From Ornithodoros turicata (lineage: Eukaryota; Arthropoda; Arachnida; Ixodida; Argasidae), in NCBI RefSeq assembly GCF_037126465.1, contig NC_088202.1:100781962-100845961 (forward strand): 64,000 bases of DNA, in the 5' to 3' direction. Shown here piece by piece: positions 46,874-57,507 of the stretch (position 1 is the first letter of the stretch; every line of letters starts with the position of its first letter). Made by a program: the position numbers and the translations under genes. The notes below the pieces were generated by a model that saw only the letters and a list, made by a program, of their open reading frames with translations, made no database searches and was not told the origin of the DNA.

Positions 46874-47501
46874 GTGAGTTTTTCACACGACAATACTTGT
46901 GTTTCTTCGTGAGGTAGAGTAACATGTCGTGCAATACTTGTTGTTGTGACAGGATACAAAGTGAATGCTGCAAAAGCTTGTCATTAGTACAACTATCACC
47001 ACACCTTGCTTTGCAAGGTTTTGTTTGTGCCAGCTGCAGCCAGCCACTGCAACAGCTGGTAGCTAGCAAAACTTCCAGCTATAGTGCTCTTAAACATTGT
47101 TGGATGATTGGCTGTTATCTTCTTGTCTCGGTAAAGAATAGATTTATGTCCAAAAGTGGATACATACATATGAATGGTCACCTGCTCCAGAGTGGTAGGA
47201 ACTGTGGTGACTTGGAATGTCTCAGGAGCACATCTCTCTGGAGCACATCCTCCTTCGTTGTCACCGTCACTAGGGGAGTGCGCAGGTGCGGTTATAGCCG
47301 CATACCCACACACATGTCCACACTACATCCTGGTTTGCGGATAGAAATCGAAAGTTCTGAAATCTGCATCGATAAAAGAAAACGCAGAAACAACCACCCA
47401 TGTTCCCATCCACAAGTAAGCATTATGGTCTCTGCTGATGTCTCCAGCTGTCACAGCAAACTCATGGGCTAGCTGCACTAGGGAATCGAGACAGATTCCA
47501 G

Positions 47502-48408
47502 TTAAAGGGGCACTAAAGTGCAAAAAATTTCTCTTCACGATATGAAAGATTCACTCATCATGGCAATAATGCAGAAGGAATCAGTTTCACTCGTTGTGCA
47601 GTTTGTAATTAAAACTTGAATAAAGGTGCCAATTTGGAGGTTCCTCTTCCCTTCCTCCCAAGCGGCGCAAAACGTCAAGGGGACGTCACCCCCAGCACAT
47701 CCAATTGTCGAAGGAAATATTGCGGGAACTGCCGCTTCCCGCATTTCTTTGTCCAATCAACGCGGTACGAGGGGAGCTCCGTCTTGGTTGTGGCGCATAG
47801 GGATACACCTCGCCGGGACGCATATCGTACGCATATCATGTAGTAGCAGAAGCTTTCGCTAGTACGTATCGCCATACAAGGTAACAGGAACAGAATCAGC
47901 ACATTAACGTGATCCAACATACAAATTATAGCAAACTCTCTAAAAATGAAACTTTAGGAAACAGAGGCTACGCAGTCACCGCGAGAAGCCCTACCAACTG
48001 CAAGCGGAGCAGTATGGATCAGATTGCAGATTTGTGCACAACAGAAGCTAGAGCAGTGCTGGGACGGTTATAATAGCGTCGCTATATGATTATGATGTCC
48101 ATCTCTTGTATTGCATCTTCCACAATGCTATTCCTTACAAAAAATATGGTTTTAGTCAGACAATTTTTGAAAAAACATTCATACGTTATCGTCGTTGGCA
48201 GATGGGACATTTCGTCATTACGACGAATCCACTCGTCATTTTGACATGAAACTCCTCATTACGCACACCTCAAAATCAGCGTGCACTTGTTATTCTTCCT
48301 GCGTTGCATTGCGAGAATATAAAAAATAATGAGCATTGGGTACAAAATATACCTGCTTTCAGTAGGCTATGAGGCCCACAAACACCAACCCCTTGAGAGC
48401 CCCTTTAA
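47502..48408. mobile_element. TTAA-flanked repeat, complete copy (907 bp)
   Basis: It begins TTAAAGGGGCACTAAAG and closes with the reverse of TTAAAGGGGCTCTCAAG. Both ends carry TTAA, as expected for a TTAA-targeting transposon such as piggyBac, but the class is not proven. Pieces of two further copies, or one split copy, lie at 32209-32560 and 34609-34890. Confidence 0.65.
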
Positions 48409-49344
48409 GGGTACAGTCTTGCGACGAAAGCATGTAGTGTAAGGTGCATTTCGTCATTTCCGTGTACCCAGGATGTTGCTTTCTGAGCTGAGAGGTACGC
48501 ATGTCCTTTTGTCCTCTTAAGGTACAGCTCCTGTCAACCTTAATAATAACACTGGAAAAAATATGGTCTCGTCCCCGAGCGCGATTACAGCAACCTTTGG
48601 GGCCATGAGGAAAGCCTAATTGAACAAAATTATTCTGCTAGTTTAACGCAAGGATTTTGTTCGCGTAACATTCCCCCAGTGCCCTTAGGGTGGCTCTTAT
48701 CGCACTCGGAAATGAGACCGATTTTTTTTTTCAGTGTTATTATTATGATTGATGGGAAGTGTACCAGTCTGGTGCATGCCCAATGCCTGTGTTTTTGTAT
48801 AGAAAATCTCGGCCGGCAGTTTTCAGTTTCATCTGACGCTCATTTTAGCATACTTGATAGCATAAACATTGCAACCCCTTTCATACTGTTCTTTTCTGTG
48901 CCTCATTCGTTTTTCCTCCTTGCACGATCAGTTTAGTTAGCCGTTGATGTGATGAATTTTATTGGTGCTCTAGCTTCGCGATATGTCTCAGCCAGTCTGC
49001 GATGGGTACATAGCTGCCTCTTGGCAGATGAGGGGAAAAGACTGAGAGTAGAGGCAGAGAACTTGTCGCACACCTGTAAAGGGTTGCTTTAATTATTTCT
49101 GTTACCTGACTGAAAGGCTTGTGCCTCCAATAGCAGTGCAGCTGCGACAGGTGTAACAGCACTATAGACATCATGTTGTGAAAAAGGAAAGTCCAAGCTT
49201 CAGTACGCTTTTTATTTCGTATGCACACACACGGCAGTAATCGCAATCGCTGATACTCACTCTGGGCTGACCCCTCGGAAGCAGTGATCCTAGTTCGGAC
49301 TCTGAGCTTCCTGAGCTCGCACCTGTGAATGAGTCTATAAAGGA

Positions 49345-49524
49345 TAAAAGTACTAAAAATACACAGGACATGAACAGAAAAAAGTGACATACACACACCT
49401 AGCACACACTGCAACATACCGTATTCCTTTAGATTACTTCTGGAGGAATACGTTGCAGTGTGTGCTTGGTGTGTATGTGTGTCGCTTCTTCGTGTTCATG
49501 TCCTGTGTATTTTTAGCGCTTTTA
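49345..49524. repeat. About 80-bp inverted duplication with 15-base spacer
   Basis: Arms 49345-49428 and 49444-49524 are inverted copies with scattered mismatches (AATACACAGGACATGAACA, AGCACACACTGCAAC). No element ends were identified, so it may be a local inverted duplication rather than a transposon. Confidence 0.75.
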
Positions 49525-49971
49525 CCTTTTTTAATATGTCAGACCAATAGGCCCAATGAGATGTTTTATGTGTCCCTAAAGGAATTGTGTTCCAGACAGC
49601 TTAATACTGAAAAGGAATGTGAGAAGTGCTCATTCCAATACGTCGGAGAGTGATCACTCCCTTGCGAGGCTCTTCAACGGCAAATTTGGGAAGCTGCACC
49701 AGCATGGCTTCGCAAACTTTTCCTTCCAGTGGTAGCCGCGCCAGTAGGCGTCGAGGAGGAACTTCCATCACTGCACTGTTGGAAGGCCGTGGATGACATA
49801 ACATTCCTAAGCAGTTTGTACGCTCAAAAGTGAACGCATTGGTCACATAACATTTTCATCATGTACGAGACATATGAATGAAAAAGGAGGCTGAAAAGGC
49901 TTTTTCCTACAAATGCATGTGCAAATGTGCTCCATACCTGCATGGTGAGTATGCATATATGCACCTACTCC

Positions 49972-51288
49972 CGATTGATATGAGCTCCCGATTGAAGTTC
50001 TCCGTGAACGGGAAACGGCTCGGCACTACCTCCGTTCGCGTGCTCACATTCCCCGCCACCCGCTACTCAGGAAAATTCGATACCGCCCTGGAAGCTACTT
50101 CTATCGAGTAGAGCAGAGGACACGCCAGACTCTCACTGGCTTCATAACTAAGGACACTATACCGCCGGAAGCCCCCTGGTCTCTACCTGTACCGCCCACT
50201 TTTGTACGCCTCCCAAACCTTCTGCAAAGAAGAGATCAGGTCCTCCCTCAAGTCCTCCGAGCCCATTTTCATGCTCTGGTAGACGAGAAGTTTTCTACGT
50301 TTACGGCAGCATATACTGATGGCGCATCCCGAAACAACAAGTCCGCCTCAGCCTTCGTCATTCCATCCGAAGGCGTCGTGCACGGAAGACGCCTTTCACA
50401 TCCAACCTCCTCCACAGCTGCAGAACTCTATGCCATCCTTTTCTTTCTACAACACATCGCTGATTTTCCACCACGGGAATGGGCAGTCTTTACAGACTCC
50501 AAATCTGCACTTCAAGCAATTGAAAATTCCGGCATACGAGGCCCATCCGCACCCCTAGTCACAGACGTGTTAATGGCTTACCACACTATCTATGCCGCAG
50601 GCCACAGGCTAGTTCTCCAGTGGGTTCCAGCCCATTGTGGTGTCGTGGGGAACGAGCAGGCCGACAGCGCCGCAGAAGCAGCACTCTCGTATCGGAACCG
50701 GACCCGTATTGTTCTGCTCAGAGGAGACCGCCGTTCAATTCTGCGACGTCTAGTCACACTCCTGGCTTCCCGCCAACGGACAACCGACATTCTTCCCCCC
50801 TCTATGTTGAACAGAGTTGATCCCACGCTCGCTTTCCGCATGCCACGAAACACATCTCGTCAGGATGCTGCATTAATCCACCGCATGCGCCTCGATGTGG
50901 CCTTTACAGCTCAGTGGCGTTACCGCTTGAGACAAATTGATTCTCCCACCTGCTGCCACTGTGGTGCTCTTGAGGATCTGGAGCACATTCTTCTTCATTG
51001 CCCTCACTACGAACCTTCCCGAACCACACTCTCAGAGTCTCTTCGTCAGCTGGACTCTCGCCCTTTCTCCCTACCGAAATTGCTTGGTCCCTGGCCCAAT
51101 GCAGCCCAGCAACGCTCTGCGCTCAAAGCTCTTCTGACATCTCTGGACACCATCGGACTTCGATTGTTATTGTGAAGGGGCTCGTTATTTTATTCCCCCC
51201 CATTCCACCCAGCAATGGGGTAGAGTATCGCCTGTTGCGATGAAACTCCCCACTCTCCAAGGCCGAAAATAAAGTTGTTGTTGTTGTT
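49972..51288 (+). mobile_element. 5'-truncated I-group LINE with 13-bp target duplication
   Basis: Perfect direct repeats ATGCACCTACTCC at 49959-49971 and 51289-51301 bound 1317 bp. The element ends with AATAAA and a (GTT)n tail. It encodes an intact RNase H and carboxy-terminal zinc-knuckle-like region. An RNase H domain after reverse transcriptase places it in the I-type group (I/ingi/Vingi). It inserted into, or directly beside, an older copy of the same family at 51302-51600. Confidence 0.92.
49985..51175 (+). CDS. LINE polyprotein C-terminus: RNase H and zinc-knuckle-like domain
   Basis: An uninterrupted frame of about 396 codons has no true start because the element is 5'-truncated. 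It begins with the end of the reverse transcriptase connection (LPIEVLRERE). It continues into RNase H with all expected acidic positions readable: TDGA (about 50319-50330), AELYA (about 50420), TDSKSAL (about 50500) and VPAHCG...NEQADSAA (about 50625-50670). It ends with a CCHCG...EHILLHC cysteine/histidine motif and a stop at 51173-51175. RNase H removes the RNA strand during target-primed reverse transcription. Complete reading and perfect target repeats indicate a recent insertion. It is probably not translated as a separate protein. Confidence 0.88.
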   Translation, partial: LPIEVLRERETARHYLRSRAHIPRHPLLRKIRYRPGSYFYRVEQRTRQTLTGFITKDTIPPEAPWSLPVPPTFVRLPNLLQRRDQVLPQVLRAHFHALVDEKFSTFTAAYTDGASRNNKSASAFVIPSEGVVHGRRLSHPTSSTAAELYAILFFLQHIADFPPREWAVFTDSKSALQAIENSGIRGPSAPLVTDVLMAYHTIYAAGHRLVLQWVPAHCGVVGNEQADSAAEAALSYRNRTRIVLLRGDRRSILRRLVTLLASRQRTTDILPPSMLNRVDPTLAFRMPRNTSRQDAALIHRMRLDVAFTAQWRYRLRQIDSPTCCHCGALEDLEHILLHCPHYEPSRTTLSESLRQLDSRPFSLPKLLGPWPNAAQQRSALKALLTSLDTIGLRLLL

Positions 51289-51301
51289 ATGCACCTACTC
51301 C

Positions 51302-51600
51302 AACTAACGTGGCTACGGATACTGTCAATGTTAGCCACACTTGCCTATTACCAAACTTTCGAAGTTACAATATCTTACTTGCAATATCTCTAAATCAGCT
51401 AAACTCTCGATCTCGCGGTATGACTAAATTACTTGGCCCATGGTCAACACTCAGGTCACCCGCACACTGTCCTCAAAGCACTGCCTACCTTCCAGGACAG
51501 TGTGAGACCTTGGTCCTTACTATGAGGTTCATCATCATACCTCTCAACAGATTACCCCCTAGCAACGTGATGGAGTAATACCTGTACCAATGACCTTGCA
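51302..51600 (+). mobile_element. Older, decayed 3' end of the same LINE family
   Basis: Translated pieces such as LNQLNSR and KLLGPWS match LRQLDSR and KLLGPWP near the end of the younger element. The closing CCTAGCAACGTGATGGAGTA parallels its 3' UTR. Many substitutions and frameshifts are present. Confidence 0.65.
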
Positions 51601-51606
51601 GTAATA

Positions 51607-52549
51607 CAATAGACTTCCGATAATTCGTTTTTTTTGCTTAATTCGATCTAATTCGAAGGTCTCGTCAAATGCCCGTATGTTTCTATTGATAGAAAGAGTT
51701 TGTTATTTCGAACGTGAAAGCAGTCCACATCGTATAATTCGACCAATGCGTCCGTGAACGAGGCAACGCGTTGCACTGCACATAGCAACAAACAAGTACG
51801 TCCTAAAGCTCAGGTAGGAGATGGCGACTGAACAGTACCGATCCGTACCGATGACCACGAGTTTTAGTGCACCGTACGCTATCGCCTTTGCGTACATAAG
51901 CAATAGTGTTGGTGGTTCTGCGCACGCGCAAAACATAGAGAGAGCTTCGTGCATTGCGCAGAACCATTCGCTAACCCTTTACTTACGCAAAGGCAATAGC
52001 GTACGATGCACTAAAACTCAATCCCTTTCATGGCAGTGTCAGTTCTGGCGAGTCCCGGGCTAGGAAGAAACGCCTCCTTTCTCGTTTTCTCTCTCTCCGT
52101 TTTTTTTTTTTTTTTTTCACGTTTCACCGGGCTTTCGTTTCGGAATTTGTCGATGCAACAAGAGTCTGATATACAACGTGCGCTTGGTGAGGTTCGATGA
52201 TTTTGTGGAAGTGGACAACAACATTGTCGGACACCGATATTGTGGGCAACGAGTCCTGCTGCACGCAAGATGGCGGAAGCGAAACTGAAGACTATTTTGC
52301 CGAGAGTGTGCAGTATGACGCCCTGGAACTCTATTTTTCTTGTGGAGACAACACCGAAAGGGCGTTTCATCACATCAACACTCTATATGGCATGTTTTCA
52401 GATGCGCGTTTCAAGCGCCAGCGACTGTAGAGGAAGTGACATTGACCTCGTTCATTTTTCCGCCTATTCTTTAATTCGACCTTCGGATAATTCGATCATA
52501 TTTTGTGTTCAAGGGTTCCCTTCAGGGTCGAATTCACGGAAGTTTACTG
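51607..52549. mobile_element. Pogo/Tigger-type element (943 bp)
   Basis: Inverted ends CAATAGACTTCCGATAATTCG-like (left) and CGTGAATTCG-type (right, ending TTTACTG) lie between TA dinucleotides at 51605-51606 and 52550-52551. Near the right end, about 52197-52430, a frame reads as the last part of a pogo/Tigger transposase (ALELYFSCGDNTERAF, then RFKRQR). The catalytic domain is missing, so it is a deletion derivative. Confidence 0.75.
51850..52020. repeat. About 65-bp imperfect inverted repeat inside the pogo element
   Basis: GAGTTTTAGTGCA-CGTACGCTAT at about 51850 is inverted at 51990-52020, and TGGTTCTGCGCA near 51905 is inverted at about 51953. The loop is about 40 bases. It could fold as an extended RNA hairpin. 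Confidence 0.7.
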
Positions 52550-52699
52550 TAGTCACCAAAATAAAGTTTGTTGTTGTTTGGTCCTTTCTCTAATGTCTCT
52601 GCATACAATGAATTTTTCTGTTGCTTCCTTTCAGCTCGCTGCATAAATTGCTGTGTTGCTATTTCCAGTCTTCTGTTCATAAACTGCTCTTTTTCACAG

Positions 52700-52861
52700 G
52701 TGCCATAACATAGGGGTTCTGGTGCTGGTGCTTCATGACCTGTGTGATATTCTGCTGGAGTTCTCCAAGCTGAACGTCTACCTCAAGGTGCGCGCAGGAA
52801 AGGTGTACATAATCCACGACTATGTAGCCACTGTGGCATTTGCGTGCCTTGCTGTCACGTG
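52700..52861 (+). CDS. CERS1: Ceramide synthase exon 4, HDxxD of the Lag1 motif (residues 196-250)
   Basis: The acceptor is TTTTCACAG and the donor GTAAGT. One base completes Lys196, and the exon ends with two bases of Trp250. It encodes the second half of the Lag1 motif, HNIGVLVLVLHDLCDILLEF, with H208, D209 and D212 in the positions expected of active enzymes, followed by SKLN. After a loop (about 222-235) another membrane segment begins. The exon sits between a pogo-like element ending at 52549 and a repeat-laden intron 4, but shows no damage. Confidence 0.93.
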
Positions 52862-52983
52862 GTAAGTCTTTTTTGCATAATCACATTTATTTCTTTATTT
52901 AGTAGCATCGCTCAGGGGACAGGGAGAGTAAATAGCAATCGACAGATCAAAGAAAACAAAAATACTCTGACAGAAACGTAAGT

Positions 52984-53110
52984 ACAGTGAAACACCACTT
53001 GAATAAACTATTCAGATTAACGAACCTTGATAGAATCCCCAGCCGAGACACTATTGTATGCAATGCAAATAATTTCCAGTTGAACAAACTCCAGCGTGAC
53101 ACAAATTTCA
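52984..53110 (+). mobile_element. Solo pogo-like end
   Basis: ACAGTGAAACACCACTTGAA followed by AACTATTCAGATTAACGAAC fits the CAGTGAAACC-type ends of pogo elements seen at 54832 and 51607. No matching right end was located. Confidence 0.4.
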
Positions 53111-53334
53111 GTTTTACGAATATTTTCTAGTGCCTCACTGTGTGCATCTTAGTTCATGCTGGCCGCCGCCTTGTTGGCTTCAAACTAGAATGGCCAGCTG
53201 GCTCTTTCCTATCAGGAACTACATAACTGCTTCGCTTGGCTTGCTTGTTAAATTTTGGCCATAGCCATAGCCAGATTGCAGTCAACTAACCCAAAACTTA
53301 AGGTACACGTAATTCCCATTTTCTATCGAGGTAT

Positions 53335-53520
53335 CCATGGCGATCTCCCCGGAATCAAAAGTCGCGACTCTGCCTTATCGCCGCGGTTTATTCCGAGATA
53401 TCTGCGGCGATCTCTCTGGAATAGAACATCGCGATTCTGCCTCATCATCGCACTTTATTGTGAGATGTTCACGACGATCTCCCCGGAATAGAACGTTGCG
53501 ACTCTCCCACGTCAAGCGCA
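53335..53520 (+). repeat. Three units of a ~67-bp tandem repeat
   Basis: CGATCTC(C/T)C(C/T)GGAAT cores start near 53340, 53408 and 53474, each followed by a TCGCGA(C/T)TCT-type segment. Confidence 0.7.
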
Positions 53521-54440
53521 GACGAAATACTCCTTGATGTTTGTCGCATTCGTCGTTCATCACTCAGACACTACTTCTCGTTGATTACGCGATACGACTG
53601 GCGGGCGCTGCGTGAGATGATCCGGCCGTGCTACTAATGTCCGGGTGCGTTTAATGTGCGGGGAACAAAAAGTACCAGTGTATCGGCGCTCAAGTTGTGG
53701 TGAGAGTTCAGCCCCCCCCCCCATTTTGTACGCTTATGCTAGAATTGGGTAAATCTGGAATGCGCTTTGTTTCTAACAAAAAACGTTACATTGATTCTGC
53801 AAATTGCGGAGTTCAATTGATGAGATTGATCAAATTTTAATTGAAATTAATTTAATCTAATTGCAATACATGGCGAAAGCTCCCAACAGATGAATGTCGT
53901 TGATTGCATATTTTCCCCTAGCATAAAATGCAAGTATTGCGCACTTGCGAATGAGGTGTGTCGCGGGAACACGACACCCTGACCAAGATAAAATCTCCGC
54001 ACTGCCTCCTTGGAGCAGAGCCAGTTTCATAAATTGCCACCATGATGAGAAGCAAAAGGCGAAACCAAAACTGAATGTGTAGTGACAGCGAATAATTGAA
54101 TCACAACACTGGCTTAACTTAACAAACTTACAGCTTTACTGTGATGTTTCGACGCCCATACAGGCATCATCATCAGACAAAACAAACAATCAGCATACTA
54201 CCTGGGGCTCGCCTTTAACGCCTCAAAATTTCTTTGTAACACTCAGGGAGAGGCCCCTTGTGGCAGTTTCATGCGCTACCTTCGGCAAGAATGCGCCAAG
54301 ATTCAGTGAACCTCTTTACCCCTCAATGTATGCTCACGTGCCAAGGTAGTCTAATCATGAGAGTTGTAAGAATGTCCTGTTTTTAGTACATGTTTTACAA
54401 ATTCTGTGCAGTGCTTATCAGCGAGGGGCTTTCCAATCTC

Positions 54441-54626
54441 TTACTGGTGTTCCTTCAGACGTGTAGCCTTCATACTTCCGGTTTCACCCACGTAGCGTGT
54501 GTCACTTTGTCCACATTGTAGTCTGTGCACAACACCCGACTGAATATGTGGGGCACAGGGTCCTTGGGATGGCATAATATCTGGTATAATGTACGACTTG
54601 GTTTTGTGTGGATATAAGTGTCCCAC
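54441..54626 (-). pseudogene. GIY-YIG endonuclease of Penelope-like element A
   Basis: The segment reads SGVVHRLQCGQSDTRYVGET and TRLKEHQ. It has the cysteine, the YVGET core in place of YIG and the arginine-rich segment seen in Penelope-like GIY-YIG nucleases. In active elements this domain cuts the target DNA. The domain is incomplete here because the frame is open only over this segment. Confidence 0.75.
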
Positions 54627-54831
54627 AAGAGAGGAGGGAGCAGAGCGGCCAGTTCAGGTGTCCAAAGAGGGACGAGCGTACACCAACCAGGAAGCAGAGC
54701 TTGCCGGAATGAGGCGCACGCTGATGTGGCCCTTTGTCTTTACCATCCGCTATAGTTTAAACACAGTGCGAATGCAAAGTGACTCCAGAACCCTTCGTAC
54801 CGATTCATATAGACCTCGGATATATGGTATA

Positions 54832-55635
54832 CAGTGAAACCCGCGTATAACGATATTGACGGTAATCACGAATTCCATCGTTATACGGGGTACATCGTTA
54901 AACGAGGGCTGACCTAAATAGCGCGTCCCGGAAAAGTTGCGCGCCACCCCGCGTGTAGCAAAAAAAAGAAAAAGAAAAAAGAAACAGATGCTAACAAAAA
55001 ATAAAAAACGCGAAGCTGTGTGACATCGCAGTGGCTTCGGAGAATGGCGATCAGAACTCGTGGAAGGAACCAGACAACATAGCAGGACAACTTCTGGCAA
55101 CACTACACGTCACCATTCCGCAAGTCGGCTTCACCTAACGCCTGCGTGCTTTAGGAGAAGCTCGCTTTAGAACACTGTCTCGCGACTCGCGGGAGGAAAG
55201 CACGAGCTAGGCCTTTTGAATCATCTCGCGAATTTGAGCAGCATTAGCCGAATACGGAGACATAAAAGCGTTACCACCTACCTTTTCACTGGCAGTATTG
55301 GAAAATGAACAGTCGCTGTCTGTTTTCTTGCCTCAATTTTTATTTTGGTTTAATTCTTTTGATGTGAATATCGGATGATACAAATTTTTTCCGCTACCCC
55401 ATGAGATTAGTAGCATCGAGACTCTACTGTATCTTATCGCGGCGAAAATCGCCGCGTGGTTACGCGCTCGGGACAGCGTCCAACATCGTTTTACGAGTAC
55501 TCGGAACCGCGGTCTCCATCGCTATACGCGGGTCGTTTCCCCATAGAACCAATGTATATTTTGACGGTAAATCATGAACCATCGTTTTACGAGGGAGATC
55601 GTTATACGCGATATCGCTATCCGCGGGTTTTGCTG
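54832..55635. mobile_element. Pogo-like element (804 bp) inside Penelope A
   Basis: The inverted ends are CAGTGAAACCCGCG and CGCGGGTTTTGCTG, with TA at 54830-54831 and 55636-55637. Repeated CGTTATACG/CGTATAACG words occur near both ends. The centre is low-complexity and non-coding. Confidence 0.75.
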
Positions 55636-55757
55636 TAATACTATATTGTCAGGAGGTGGGGTCTTTTCGCGAACACAAGACATTCTGTTGATTGTGTCCT
55701 TAACGAAGTACTGAGGGTAATGATTACTAATGAGGATGTCACTTGACACATTATGTT

Positions 55758-56205
55758 TAGGGAGTGACTTTTTCGGGCTGAACCCGATTCCGCCCGGTTA
55801 TTCCCCCCCGAACTGGCCTCCGACCAATTCGGGTTAAACCCGATTTCTCCCCGAATTCCAGTCACTATGAAATCCTCAAGTGACGTTTCCACTGAAGCCA
55901 AACAAAGGTCGCCACGTGTAACACATGTAAGAATGGGTCACTTATATGTTCCCAGCATTACACCCATGTGTGTCAACGCTGTCTATGCCTTCAGGGATTA
56001 CCGCTGGAAGGTCACGATCCCACAAAAAAAAAAAAAAGAGGGAGAGAGAGAGATTAGGAAAGAACTTAATAGACAAGAGGAGAAACAAAAACACCCGATA
56101 ACAATTATAGCCAGATTTCTCCCCGAATTACAGATTTAAAGATAGCGCCCGATTTTTACCCCCCGAATCTGAGAAAGGCATTTAACCTGAAAAAGTCAAT
56201 CCCTA
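55758..56205. mobile_element. hAT MITE (448 bp) inside Penelope A, perfect 8-bp duplication
   Basis: The ends are TAGGGAGTGACTTTTTC and GAAAAAGTCAATCCCTA, with ATTATGTT at 55750-55757 and 56206-56213. Penelope copy B shows the uninterrupted site as GAACATAAAGTG. Degenerate CCCGAATT words repeat inside. Confidence 0.9.
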
Positions 56206-56320
56206 ATTATGTTCTGTGTGCTTGGCTTTGTCAGTACTGCATGCAGACAATTCTGAAGGGACCATACTGCTGCTCGTTCTTGTTCAGCTGTGTGATAAGA
56301 ATAAAAGTTATAGTCGTGTT

Positions 56321-56779
56321 CAACTGAAGAAGGAAAAGAAATCTAGTCAGTCAGCTCTCAAAATATTAAATCGCTGCAGCTAGGATGGCTGGATGCCGAG
56401 AGGTCACTCTCTCCCTGTGCCACATAATGTCATCCGTCATAACTCACTCTGCTTTCGTATTTGCTGTAAAGACTGGCCACATAACACTATATGCTGCAGC
56501 AAAAAGTGCGCTCTCCTACTGATGGAGCATGGTGGCGCTGCAGTATTCATCCTGGCACACTGTTGCGTGTCCTCATCTCCAACGGCGTACGTAGCTGATG
56601 GACAACATTTCTTTTCCCTCTTAAGTTGAACACCACTATAGGATCAATCCAGTGTCACATGGTTTGCGGTAGACAGACGTGTCTACACGTCCGGAGTTAT
56701 TACGAGTCAATAAAACATCTAGGAAAGGGGGCTTGCAATTGCTCGCTTTATCTATTTTCCTATAGTCCTACAGTCTCTT
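56321..56779. other. Spacer between the two Penelope-like elements
   Basis: I could not assign this 460-base stretch. It lies between the facing 5' ends of copies A and B and matches neither by eye. Confidence 0.4.
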
Positions 56780-57507
56780 TCATAGGTGCCCCAACCTCAA
56801 ATTCCTAGTGGAACTGCTCAGTCTTGTCATGTACAAAAACGGACATTCTGTGAAAAACTAGTCAGTTCTGTTCCGCAGTACATTCTGCAGTACGTAACGT
56901 TGTGATTGAGCATGATGAAATAATGGTATCTTTCTATGTTTTCTCTTTTCACGAATGCACCTGTCTGTCTTGCTGCCGACATCGCCAGGTATCGTCTATC
57001 TTTGGACGATAACCTGGCTGACCGCTCTGCTTTGTCAGTGGATAAAATCTGCTCCCTGCTTTCATTTTGCCTAACGGAAACATGTTTTAAATTCAACGAC
57101 CATGTATACAAGCAAACAGAAGGGTGTCCTATTGTAAGTCCGGTTTCAGTTGTGACTGCTAACTTTGTCATGGAATACATCGAACAGCAGGTTTTTAATT
57201 CTGACAGTGTCATGATCACATTTTAGCAGGGCTGTGCGAATACCAAAATTTGGAATGCGAATAGTTTTCGAATAATTTAAACTCACTGCGTATATTTTCC
57301 GAATAGTTGAAATTCACTGTGAGTCGAATACGAATACTGAGGCTAGGAATTCGAATAATTCCGAGTAGTACAGTGCAAGAGTTCTTCTATACAGCTGTTC
57401 TTTATTCATCAAATTGTACAGCTTGCAATAAATGTATCAAGGTAACATATCAAGTACACCTTTGTAAACACTAGTGTTACGCTATGACCTGTAGTGGCTA
57501 GAGGTTG

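Larger units (their letters stand above)
46874..52699 (+). other. Ceramide synthase intron 3 (5.8 kb)
   Basis: Bounded by GTGAGT and TTTTCACAG. It contains the TTAA-flanked repeat, a large inverted duplication, an RNase H LINE inside an older copy of its own family, and a pogo-type element. Stretches 46874-47501 and 48409-49344 show nothing recognisable. Confidence 0.75.
54090..56320 (-). mobile_element. Penelope-like element copy A (5'-truncated, two insertions)
   Basis: Read on the minus strand it contains the segment after the reverse transcriptase, a GIY-YIG endonuclease and a 3' region whose sequence recurs in copy B (61259-62704). Insertions at 54832-55635 and 55758-56205 split it. Its 5' end faces copy B, so the two lie head to head. 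Penelope-like elements are known for inverted and partial tandem arrangements. Borders are where similarity to copy B fades, so they are approximate. Confidence 0.8.

Noticed and set aside
54441..54626. Host GIY-YIG nuclease (SLX1-like)
   Set aside because: The same domain recurs at 61480-61737 next to a Penelope-type reverse transcriptase, and both share the element's 3' region.
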